Below, in pieces: positions 17,217 through 30,500 of a stretch of DNA of 32,414 nucleotides. The number at the start of each line of letters is the position of its first letter. Within the stretch, counting starts at the first letter, position 1. The position numbers and the translations under genes were made by a program. The stretch comes from Lingula anatina. Its lineage: Eukaryota; Brachiopoda; Lingulata; Lingulida; Lingulidae. Under the pieces are notes generated by a model. The model did not search any database, was not told where the DNA came from, and saw only the letters and a list, made by a program, of their open reading frames with translations. Where the stretch lies: NCBI RefSeq assembly GCF_001039355.2, contig NW_019773541.1, forward strand, positions 55,852 through 88,265. The letters run 5' to 3'.

Positions 17217-20200
17217 AATAATGGTATGCTATTCAAAGGAATGTAGTTTACTGAGCTTTGTGCCATATGATGTGTCATGTGACAGTGCTGTTGAACAAAG
17301 GCAAGTAAACAAATGACAGACTTAACTGAAAGTGACACGTGACAACACAGTGACAAACAAATGTGACAATGGTAAATAATATCAAACACAAGGCACAATA
17401 ATAACAACATCAATTGGTTAGTTATGCAGAATCAAATATATACAGTGATTTAATTTAATCTTCATTTTTTAGTGATTTTTTACTAATGAAATGATAACTG
17501 AAATAATATTTGCCAATTTAGTTAATAATTTTGATTAATAAAATTATAACCTATCTACAGGATTTAAAATTGGAAAATAAGCAGTGACTTTGGATGAGAT
17601 AGCCCACTTCATTCAGTGCCCCGTTTCTTAAACCTACCACCAGTTTTAGTCTCACTTAAATCATACTGAGACAAGAAACGGTCTGCCAATGCTTCAGCTG
17701 CTGCAGCTTTCTCAGCCAATTTCTCTTGTGTGAGTTCTTTTTTGACAATGGGTTTTTTATTATTTTCTGGAAATGTTATTCATGTGCAGAAAATTCAGTA
17801 TGGATCTTTTTACCTTAAAATGTTTTGGCGTCAAAAGGCCACCATGAATTCTTTAAATTTTTCTACTTCTGAATATGTTTGATGCTAAAATATCTTAACA
17901 TGCAGGGGAATTATTAAAATCACATCAGTTAAAACAAAGGGAAAAAACATCACTACAACCAATTTCAATATAAAACATTCAAGGGAGCATGCAGAAATTC
18001 CCCATTATTTCACCCTACTCTCTCTCACCTCCACCCTTTTTGTTAATGGGTGTTAAAACTTGACTTCCTGATGCAACAGAATATTAATAATATCTATATT
18101 TATTAATGTTCAAAAAAAGTTAATTATCATTACACATATTTGCAAATTTATTAAAGGTCCATCTATGAACATATACCAATAAGTTAATGTACTAATATTA
18201 TAGGCATGCAAAATGTATAGGATAGTATAGATCACTCTCTTTACTAGGAATACAGAATACATCAATAAAAGGGTTGTAAGATATACTATAAAAGATTTCA
18301 CACATGCACAAGTTAACTACAAAGTCAAAACGTACATAAACATAGACAATTATGTAAGTTACATTAAGAAACAAAATGTTTCTAATATATGAAATGATTA
18401 TTGTAGTCCACGCAGACAGTTATACTGACCTTTTGCAGCAGGATCTTCAGGCTGAGCATAAAGTTCTTCCAACTCTTTCTTGTTCTCAACTTTACCTGAA
18501 AGTTTGAAACAGTATTGACAAAATGAAACAATTATCATTTTTTCCTTATTATCGATTCAAGTCAAATCTATAAATAAATTTACAAAAATATAACTCATTT
18601 TAAATATACGATGCCATCTTTTATTTTACAGATTAAGACTACATTTTTCAACCTTTTTGTTAATTGACGTAATTCTATATCTATTTGTCTATTCGTTTAA
18701 TCATTCATGTATTGATCTGTCTTTCTGTTTGTCTATACTCCACTATCTGTTAATGCCACTTACCAACAACAAATTCTTTCTCTGATATCTTCTTGTCATC
18801 AGGCGTCTTACTCTTCTTTGATGCCCCACTTTTAGCACTCTTAGCACTCTTTCCACTTTTGGCACTTTTTGAACTTTTATCACTCTTTGCACTCTTTGTG
18901 GATTTGGCATCAGCTTGAGCAAGTTCCTGATAGTAATAGTTATAATAATGATAATAATAATAATAATAACAACAACAATAAGAATTGTAAAATTTTTTTA
19001 AATAAGAGTTTAAAATGAAGCTTTAAGACATGATTCTTTTACCCCCTAGCTCAGTTACACCTACAAGTGAAAGAATCAATGGTGAAACAATCAGTGAACA
19101 GATATTAAACAATAATACAAACAACTCTGTTCCTAGTAGATGGCATAATATGCAAAGGTGGATGCAGTCTTTTTTCTGATACTTTTTGAAATTTGTCAGA
19201 ATATCGTTTAAAAATAATTGTAAAATAAAAGATCTGATCTATGAGGCAACTTTCAGGGGCTGTCCCATCAACCACTAATTTGTTAACTACAGTATCGTAA
19301 CTCTGTTGACTTGACAGCCTTAAATGATGACTTGTGTGAAATCTTTTGAACTATTTACATAAAATCACAATGAACAGGACAAAGTGAATCTTACCTGAGC
19401 AACTTCTGCTAGCACCTTTTTGTCTGCTTCTTCCTTGGACAACTCTGGCTCTACATCATCAGTCACTGTCACAACTAATGTCTCTCCCGCTTTCTTTGCT
19501 GACGCTTTCTTCTTTCCTTTCACAGGATCTGGTTTCTCTTCTTTAACATTCTCTACAAACTTCACAGACTTGGCAGATTTCCCAGATTTGGCAGATTTGG
19601 AAGACTTTGCTGGGCTTCCTGGAGCAGATGGCTTAAAGCTTTCACCAGAGCCATCTGGTGGTAGACTTGGTTGTGCACTACTGTCATCAGCTGTAGCTAT
19701 AGGTGGCAAGGGAGCATAGGGGATAAGGTCCATTGAAGCTACTTGTGCATCAACATCTTCCATTTGGTCAGCAGCAGATGCTTAAATACAAATATTTACT
19801 GTGAATGCCCATAATACTCCATATAACCATGTAATGTAATAATTCATTTTATGCCTCAGTTCCTACATGAAAACCAACATCATTATTTGCAACTTACCTC
19901 AATGAAACAAAAGCTAGGATATATTACAATATTGATTAAATGTTCTTGTTCAAATATAAAGTCCTTGTTAATGACAAATACATATTTAAACAGTCACTAT
20001 TGATGAGAATTAAAGGATGTAGGATAAGCTATTATGTGGAAGAGGCACTATGTTAAAGCACAGCTTTCTATGCTGGCAAGGCAAGCAAATTGTATGTTAT
20101 CATAGACATGGGGCACTATCAATGCAGGAATGGAAATAATATCTGAGGAAAGTATATGTGAGTAATATAATGTTGCAATTTGTCCAAAAGTATATTGTTA

Positions 20201-23200
20201 GTAACTGTTCATGTGCCAGTGAAATTTCAAGCAGAACCTTGGCAAAATGCTTTCTCTAGTGCATATCACGCCATATATTTTCTTGTTAGCTTGGCATTTA
20301 GATTACAGTGCATGCATTGTTAATAGCAAGACTGTAGGTAGCAGCACACACGATGACAACACTTTCTTCTATCCAAATGATGGCACATTTTGGAGGCAAG
20401 CATGCTGAGGATCAAATGTGCTGGTGAAGTGAATGTTGGCATACTCAAAGTGGCAATTACCGACCACACAGGCATGACACTGTGACATTTAGTTGCAGCA
20501 TATTTCAATGCAGGCATTGGACACTACAAACAGGGGCCTAATGACAACAGTAGCCCCTTAACCGTGCAAGCCAGATGACCAACAATAATCTTTGGTGCAG
20601 GTGCTGATGATAAATGACACATGCTTCATGCAAGCACAGTAAAAGAGGTACAGGTGCTGCTTTCAACTGCAGGTTGTCTGCTGTTAGGCCTACATCACAT
20701 AGGCATACGAAAACAAATTTGCTGGCGATTAACTCTCTGGTGCAAGGTGTGCAGTGAGTATAGTGTCTACCTTCCGGCATCACGTGGCCATCTTCCTGTC
20801 CTGATGCTTTCCTCTCAAGTGTGTCCACAGCACTCCTCACTGCACTCCCACTGGACCGCCGAGACTGAGACACATGTGAAGAATGCTGGGATACCTCACT
20901 GCGTCCAGTCCCTTTACGAGCCTCACTATGACCATGACTGAGACCACGACTGTGTGTCTGACTTTGACTTCGACTTTGAGTTTTACTTTGACTATGGCTC
21001 TGACTGTGTGTTCTGGAGCGAATGACACTCTTGCCTTCCTCATTTTGAATTATTTCTAGATCTTCTGGCCTTATGTCCTCCTTGTTTGCCAGAGCTTCTA
21101 TCAACTCTGGACTTACTTCATCTACTGAATGAACGCTGGGACTACCCGTGCCCTTGGTCACTGAATCATTTACGTAATGAAGAAAATGATGTAAAAATCA
21201 AGATTTTTTATAATTAAATTGAAATAAATAAAGACAGAAAATAGTTTAATAGAAAAGTTCACATTCTAGTGGTCTAAAAATCACCACAATAGTCAAGGTA
21301 TAAAAAGAATAAAGCAATAAAGCAAAACATAAACAAAGTTTTTTAATTTAAAGAGCTTTCATCTAAAAGGAAATGATGGGATGTTTAATTTTTAAAAGCC
21401 AATTTAGAACTGAACAAAGTATGCAGGGAATACACACAGTAGTCCTATCTAAAGAACACAAAAAATTCAAACATGTAAAGTATATGTATAGTACCAGTAT
21501 GTATGTATGTAAGAAAACATTCAAAACAATGCCTTAGAGCACAAGCAATATCACAAAATATACGCAGTTTTCAAAGACCTGACTTCTTTTATCCCTATTA
21601 TTTTGTCACTTCAGTTATCCACCTACCCACACTAGCCAGTGTTTCACGCAGTAAATCTCTGTACTCAGCAGCGGTGGGTTCAGCACTCTTCATTCTACGT
21701 TTAACTATCTCCATCACAGCCTCCTAAAAAAAACATCAAAAAATAAATAAGATTTGGATAAAATGTATGGGCTTTAGAAGCTCATCTAATGGAATAGGCT
21801 ATGGAATGTAACTGCCACCAGAATAAAACTTTTGAAAAGAGTGCAAAGCATTTTTAAAATGTAGGGCTTTGTAACCACATCCCTTCTAAAAACTAAGTAG
21901 ATGATACCACCACCATTCATGATAATCTATCTCATGCATGTCTAATGTGCACAGAATTTGTAACTGTCATATTTTGTTTATTATGCCATTACATTGGTAT
22001 CACTCATGCATAATATTCATATGTCTGTCAGTGAAATATGGCAATACAAGTAAACTCCTGAATCAACAAAGTCACATTGAAACCATGACATTTATATAGT
22101 TAATATATTAATAGCTTGATTACTGTTGCAGAGTCAAGATCATAAAAAAGTCCCAGTGAAAAAGTTGTCCTTTTTTTCTGGGTGTATCTCAACTCTACTA
22201 TGTTGTAGCATGCTGTTAGCCTATACCATAAAAAATACACCAAATCAACAAAATTATAAATTATGCTTCTACTGTTTACAGTCATCATTAATTTTTATAT
22301 TTTTATCAAGTCATGTTAAATTGTTAAAAACTCTATCAACTACTGCTATAAATCAAAACTTGTGCTTTTACTTCATATGAGAGAAAAAATAAAGAACTGA
22401 AAACATATCAACTAAACTGAAATAAATAAATGAAATTCATAGTGATAACAGAAGCAACAAAAATGAACTGAAAACAAAATGAGTGCATATGCTAATAAAT
22501 AAGATAAGATAACCAGTACAGTGCCAGTGTAATTTTCCCAACACCACTTCTAATGTGCTGTTCTCTTGGAAAAGTTTAGGGTTAAGGTGCCTGTGCAGTG
22601 CTGCCATCTAGTGAGTAATCATTTCAGAATGTGCTTTAATGATAGGTGACTGGCTGTTCTGTTCAGTAAAATATTGTTAAGTAATAAGCATTATGAGGAA
22701 TGGCTGCCTTTCACCTTTCATGTAAAGCAACATTTGAACGAAGATTCCACAGAATCCAGCTGATGAAATGCAAGGGTAATAGTACCCAGTATGATAATTA
22801 TCTTGAATTTTTTTTTTAGAACATCTAACAAATTTTTTTCCTTCTTCTTCTTATTTTTTTTTTTTTTTTGTTTGTTTGTTTTCTTTTCTTTTTGTGACAA
22901 TGAATTCACTCAACACACAGTGCTGAAAACAGCCACATTCTGTGCAATTATACACTACACTCTTCCCTTCAATCTTACATCTTCATCATGATCATGTTCA
23001 TAGTCTAAATATGAAACATCTTTCAGTGACTGACTACGGGAAATAATTTGTGTTGGCGTTGGCAAACGCTCCATCCACAACTCAGCTGCAAGCTAAAACA
23101 AAATGCAACCAAATTTTGACAGTAAGCAAAGATTTTAGATTAAAAGACTGCTTTCTACTTAAATGAAAAAAAAGAAGCTGCATGTAGGTTAAATTCATGC

Positions 23201-26200
23201 AAATGTATGAAAATATTAACACTGTAAATTCTTTTAAATGCATTTAGATGGAAATTAAAAATAATTAAGTTTACATATATTCAAGCTCTTTGTGATGCTT
23301 ATTGTATCTAACATGCACTACATAATAATAATAATAATGATCATAAATTAAAGTAAAAAATAAAATAAAATAAATTACTATTGTGACCAGAAAACTTAAT
23401 ATGCCGTGAATTTTCCTGAGTGAATAATGAAAGTTATATGTGGTTATCATGCAATTATTGATCATGCATCCATGGTTTTAATTGAAGTAATATTCTAATA
23501 ACATTCCACCACCAACTGGAGTTACTCTATCTTTTAAACTACGTGATATAAAAATACATGTAAATACTTTTTTGTTTGTTTTACTGGCATATTTTTCAAA
23601 ACAGTGTCACAAATGTTATTTTATTTTATAAAAGGACTGTCAGCTTCTCTTCACAAAGATCTAAAACATTATAAAACATTATGTACAGTATATTAACTAT
23701 AACAATATAGGTAAACTATTTCCAATTTTTCACATTACTCCCATGGTATTATCATATACCTACCCTTGCATCCTCCTCTAGGTCCTGTCCTGCATCACTC
23801 TTATTGAGAACACTGACTGCGATCGCACGAGCATGCGCAGTCAGTGCCTCAATCAATTTCTTCTCTGCCTCCTGTTGTGACTCAGTTACTGCTGCTGCAG
23901 CTTCTGCCTCAGAGGTATGAGAGTGGGACTGGTTATCAGCTGGAATGTACATACAAATGTGTTCAGATATGTCACATTGTGGTAGTTGTGATGATAGCGA
24001 TGTGAAGCAGTGTGACATTGTGTTTGACACTGGTACACTGGTGTTGGTACAGGAAATTAAAGACATGAACTTGAAGTCTTTACTTAAAATAACCTCTGCA
24101 CAAAATTCTACCAAAAGTTTACTTTAAATGAATCATTTTCTCAAAAGCATATGTCTTCGTTGATATCATATGTAGTGTTCTTCATTAGCTGCATGATATA
24201 AATCTTAGGCTTCGTTCACATGCAATGTCTATTTTCTAAATTCTATTTTCTATTTTCGGTATGTCTTATGATCACGGTCTGTGCACTGAATATCCCGCGG
24301 CGTAATTACTGGCAGCGCGAGCCAGTTACTATAAGTTACTATATAAGTAACTGGCTCGCGCTGCCAGTAATTACGCGGCGGGATATTCAGTGCACAGACC
24401 GTGATCATAAGATAGCGCGAATAGAAAATAGAATTTAGAAAATAGACATTGCATGTGAACGAAGCCTTAGTACTTTTTTTATTTAGATGCGTGTGTATGT
24501 GTGTGCTTGTGCAATCTCACTTAATATAACACCAAAGAGAATAAGCAATTTAGCAAAGCAAAAATTTTGCACCAAATGCTTGCCTAATAGCACTGGTATA
24601 AAAGTACACATGTATATCCTTCCACAAACACAATCACTCTAATGAAGCAATGAAATACAAGTTACTAAACAATGACTTTACTTTACTTCATCATTTGTGC
24701 AAATTCAAACAAGTTGCCTGTAACAAAAGTGCATGTGAAAAGAGAATAATAACAGAAAAATACATGTGCTGTAGTTCATGCATTAGAATCTTCAGCTCAT
24801 AAAAAGTGAGAATCTAAAAGATAAAAAAGCAAAGAAAATTAAGATAGCAAGTGCATGAAGGTATATAAGTGAAATACATTTTCTAAACAAAATTTAACAA
24901 CACAAAATATTGGTGTAAAAAGTCACAAGAGAACATGCACAACAAGTTAAGTGAAGCATCAGAAACCAAAGGTGTCAAAGGTGGCTTCATGCAGTCAAAG
25001 TGACACTGTGCATTTAAAATAACATCATGAAGTGTAAGTAATATCAAGCATGTCAGGGCAAAAACGTCATGCAGCTGAAGTGACATCACAGCAATTTCAG
25101 TGAGGTAATGCAATCCCCGTGACATCACACATGCATGTGACATCATGCTGTACCTTCAAGCCCTGTTAAAACATCAGAGTGTCCCAAGCTAGACCCTGGT
25201 GACAATGACTTCTGAACCCTAATTTCAGGCTCAAGAAACACTGCAGGGGTGTTAGAAGACTTGGCAGGTGGTACAGAATACTCTGAGGCAGGCAAACCCT
25301 CAGAAACTGAGTCAGCTGAAAAAATGTTATTATGTTGATAGTTTAAGTCCCCAAGCAAATAAAAAAATAATAATAAAATAAAATAATAATAATAATAAAT
25401 AAATTAAATTTAAAAAAACTACTGGGTGTTCATGTGCAATTATAAAACTGAATGTTATAAAAGGGTTAAAAGGTCAATTATACAAATTATAACGACTCAG
25501 CAGCATTACTGATCCATGTCATATATTGAAGGCCTCTAAATACAATAGCCATATGCACTCATACATAACATTCATACAACAGCAATATCTATAGTAATAC
25601 ATATATAGTAATACATATAGAGGAAGCCGTGACTTGTACTGTTTTATACCAGTATGTCTTAATATACTGTTATGTATTAACTGCAATTAGTAAATTACAA
25701 GTATGTGTACAGATATGGGGAAACTGTCTGTCTGGCCAGTCATGACCACCTGAAGAAGGGGAGGACTGGCATAAATTTTGGTAAAGCAGGTCCTCTGGAC
25801 TGGCAAGGTTTATTTGTAAATACAATAATTAAAAACAAATCAAATATGTCAACATAGGGTAATGGAAATAACTTAGTTAAGGCCAGCACAGAATTGGGAC
25901 TGTCACTACCTCAAAAGTTATCCTCATGTCTGTGTGTATATAAGATAAGATCAATGTTATACATAAAGGATAAAACAATGTCATGCTATGGTGCTAAACT
26001 AAAATCAGATTTATGATGTGCTAGATGCATATACAATATATGGCATACATGTGTAATAACTAAAACAATGAAGAAAACCGATTAATAATAAGTAATCCCT
26101 AATCCTCATGCTGTTTCATAATCAATATGCATGTATATATATGATTCTTATAAGTATATCAGTTACAAACAAGCCACCTGGAATAAAAAAAATTGTATTA

Positions 26201-27529
26201 ATAATTAAAGCATGTAGCTCCATTTTATGTAAGTTTTAGTTGGTGTTTGTAAGAGCATCACTACCTAATAGCTACTGTGTATTTGCCATTGACTCTCAAC
26301 AGTTCTATCAACCAGGGATTATATTTTACAAAGTCTAGAACCTTCGTACATTTGAATATTAAGTAATTAATTTGAAAATATATGCATGTTTCTAATGAAA
26401 AAATATGTTTATGGAAAAAGGTTTCAGACTTTAGAATATAGCCCCATGCAGGTGACATCACAAAGCACTGTTAACATATACAGGCGTGCATTTGCATATT
26501 AACTATATAGTGCCTAGCCTAATGCTGCTTAGTCAGCTATGATATTGGTTCTACCATCTACCTGTGTGACCTGTGATAATTGTGCTTGACCGCACTGATG
26601 TGCCAAATTTTGACACGGACTCCCCCTGGGGATTGTAACTCCAGGTGTACATGGATGCCGTGGCATCAAAATCACCACCGTGAAAGTCTACAGCTGTCCA
26701 ATTAAAAAAAGATTCAAACACAAAAAAGTTAGGATTTGAAAATCATTAATTCATACACAGTGGAAAGCAATACAAAAGATCATAAAAAAGGGTATTATTA
26801 AAATCTTCAAACAAAATAAGGACAAAGAATGTCTACATTCATTTGTTGAAACTATGTCTCAATACTGACATCAAATAGCAGATATTACATGCAAATTGAA
26901 TACAAACGAAAAATCAAACCTCAGTAAAGCAGACTGCTGTTAGTTGCCACTAAATCTTTAAGGAATTTTGGGAATGAAAATGCAACAAAATGCAGGATTC
27001 TTTTAACTACTCACTATCTCTAAGATGGTATAAAAATATGGATTAATTCACCATTCACTTGGTGTCATTTAGGATGTCTAGTATAGAAAAAAGTAATTTT
27101 ATGGACAGATACCCTGTAAAGAAAATATATTATTATTTCCTGAAAGAAGCTACTTAAATTCAAGGTAAATGATAATTAAATTATGATGCATTGGTGTCCT
27201 ACCTCGGTATTTCCCATATTGTCTTTCTACATCTGAACTTCCTTCAGTAACCTTGCTTTCTTGTTGTGTAGTTTCCTTTGTACGTGCAGCAGGTGCAGCA
27301 CGTGCACGTGCATGTCCAGATGCATGCAGTGGTGCTTCCTCTTCTTCTGAATGGTGTCCTGAATCTCTGCCATCTGTGGACAAACAATTAAACCATTTTA
27401 ATGTTGCTTATTGTTATTTACTACTCATTAACAACCCAACAGCTATATGGCACTGTTGCCACAAAGATATCAAAACAAGAACTTCTTACATAAGAAAATC
27501 ACCTAAAAAATTTACATTGTATTTAGCAA

Positions 27530-27583
<54 letters not shown>

Positions 27584-30500
27584 TCTATTATTTTTTTATT
27601 TTTATTTATTTATTTATTTATTTTTTGATGTGATGATTCAGCAATGTTTCTTGTTTTTCACAATGTAGAGCCTCACACAATATAGCATACATCTCAACAG
27701 TCATACAAACTACAGTATACCCACCTCCTCCACCTACTTCCACAGCCAGATGTTCCTCAGAATCCTTGGGTTTCATGATTACAGCACCACCAATAGACAG
27801 TGCTCCTCCATTCAGAAGTACCACACTGCCTTTATGTGAATCATCACTCTTTGTACTCTTGTGACTCCTATGGCTGGCATAGCTCTGGGCACTTCCAATA
27901 GCTATGAAGTAGGTGACAATATTTTAATGACCGTGAACTTTTTAAAAGAACTTCAGAGAGGTGGTCTTATATTAACCTTGGAATACGCTCAGATAAAGTG
28001 CTGAAATGTGTCAACAGTTGTTCAAAACAGACAAGAGCAAAATGTGTTTGGATTGCAATGTTTCATTAGATGAAAGTTACCAGCCCAGCATGAGTTCATC
28101 TCTAGAAAATAATATTCTACTAAGTAATCACTACCCAGATGTAATCCTTTGGATGAATTGCGTTTGCTAAGATGGTGGACTAGTGCTGAGCTGAATAATG
28201 CCTATTCTAATTTTAACTTTTTTCAGCTTGTGTGTTAACTTTTTGAAGTAAAAAGTGAAACAAAAATGTTTTTGACCTGTAAACATTTTCAACTTACATT
28301 TCTTGGAAGATACACTTTTTCCTGTCACAGAACCCAGAGGACTGGCCTTGAACCCTGACCTTGCTGAGTGCACCCTGGGAAGGTCATCCAGGGAGTTAAG
28401 GGAAGCACTGAGAGACTCTGCACTGCTGTGTAAGTGGGGACCTCCCGCAGCCATAGGTCCTGTGAGATGAAAGAGACCAGTTTACCTTCATATACACCAT
28501 ATCTCAATTTTGATACTTTATCTGTTTCTGTATGTGAATGTATTGCCAAATGGTGTAAAGACATCTTCAAGTATTTTAAAATACAATGTATTTCTAGTAT
28601 AATACTTTCAATTTATTACATAGCATTTCACAGAATTGCCCAGCATATCTGAAGGCTGAAGGCCATTGTGACTTTCTCTAAATCAGACAAAGATCTTACC
28701 TCTAATATAGTTTCAGTTTTTATAACTCATAAGCATTTTCAAATCCTCTAAATTTAATAATACCACCCCCACTGTTCTGTAATATAATGATAACCCTTTT
28801 TACCTTTACTTCTACTGCTCCTTGCACTGAGAGGTACTCTTGATTTCTTCTCAGCTGATTTCTCATTTGCTTTCTTCATTATTTCTTCCTCATCAACATG
28901 TGTTGCCCACTGCTCCTGCTCCTCTTGGTCTTCCAACCCCTCATCTTCTTCTGTAATATTGTTTGGATTAGTATTAGGGGTAATATGCACTCTAGATAAC
29001 ATAACACAATTAAGCAAAACTTAATGTTCAATTATATATTCATAAATGTTAAATATTCTTTTCTTTTGTTTATATGTATATAAACATTTCAACAAATTTC
29101 TCATAGTAAAACCACTTTCACATACCAGCTTTTACAATTTTACTGTTGACTATCACAGTATCACTAAATATTTGTTTAAAATTAAGCAAAATGTCTGCAT
29201 ACTTTTCAAAAAATGAGATAAAATGAGTTACTGGCTGATATTCAACTTCCTATAATGTAGTTTGAAAATATGTCATGTTACTTCATACAAGGAGTTGCAA
29301 CTCCTTGCTTCATAGAGCACAGATACTTAAATAGATGAATTGAATGTGTATACAGGATATCACAACAATAAAAACTCAACTAATTATGACCCTACCATCA
29401 TGTTCCTCCAGCCTGCTATTGGTCATCTGGCTGGCGGTGCGGGTGAGGTTGGTCTGCTCTCTGGAGGCAAGAATTGACTGCTGTGGTGTCGGAGGCTCGA
29501 TATGGACGTGAGGTACAACTCCAGGTCCTAAATAAAAATCAATACTCTATGTCAATGATATTTAAGGTAAAGATGACTACATGCTGAATAGTTGTAGTTT
29601 AAAATAATGAAGACGCTACTAATGATCAATTGCGTATGATCTCATATGATTCATTAAATTATTTTTTAAAAACAAATTAAAACATTATAAAAATGCTCTA
29701 CATCACTGATTGCAGTAAAATATATATAATGGCTATTTCATGTTCTCACCTTGTGCTGTAAGACCAGCTTGAATGGGAGGCAAGACTGGGGCTTTGGAAA
29801 ACTCCCCCTTCCCAGCAGAGGGCAGCATGTCCACTGAAGGAGCAGGTGCTGCTGCAGGAAGTTTGGAGAGAGAAGCTGCAGACATCTTTGAACTAGCTGC
29901 ACTACCTTTTCCAGAAGATTTTTTAAGATCTTGTTCATTAATATCAGGCCAACCAGCAGATTGATCTGAAACAATAAATAGATAAATTGCATTGTGGATT
30001 TTTTTCTTTTTGGTTATTCAAAGTTTAGGTTATTCATTTATTTGTCCAGATTTCTATACGAGAATCAGTAATAAAATGTTCAACAACATTTCAATACATA
30101 GCATAATCTGCAATTTTATCAAACTGAAATAAGAAACTGTCTGTGTACACTTAAATTCTGAAAGATGTTAGACAGAAAATTAGAGAATACAATGTATATA
30201 AACATGAAGATAGGAAAGTAAGAATTCTTGTCTAAGAGCGCATTCTCAACGAATTAAGCCAGGCTNTTTTAAACAGAAAGGCCATTTTAAAATGGGGCAT
30301 TTAAATGGCTTGGACAAATATACACACTGTGCCGTAATTAATCCACCTCATATTGAGCTTAATGAATCAATGTTACCTAACGTCTCATTTAAACTGCCAA
30401 TGATTGATCTATTTAATTCTTTCCAACCATGCATGAAATTGCTTCAGAGAGTCAATAATCTCCATTGAAAGTCCATCTTTACATAACCAAGTGTTCGCTA

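Noticed and set aside
20538-20770. Continuation of the Ser-Gln exon frame into the intron
   Set aside because: Composition changes abruptly to Cys/Leu/His-rich residues, a good donor (GAAG|GTAGAC) sits at the border, and the next exon requires phase 1, which this donor provides.
24220-24438. Open frame inside the palindromic element
   Set aside because: It exists because both arms lack stops by chance. There is no similarity to transposase and the element is too short to be autonomous.
25738-25775. CCTGAAGAAGGGGAGGACTGG as a second hammerhead core
   Set aside because: CTGAAGA is present but there is no GAAA after the following stem, and no stem I/III partner; only a short CCAGTC/GACTGG pair remains.
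27253-27633. Plus-strand open frame over the Ala/Arg exon and TTTA repeat
   Set aside because: It is antisense to a well-bounded gene 2 exon and continues only through a microsatellite.
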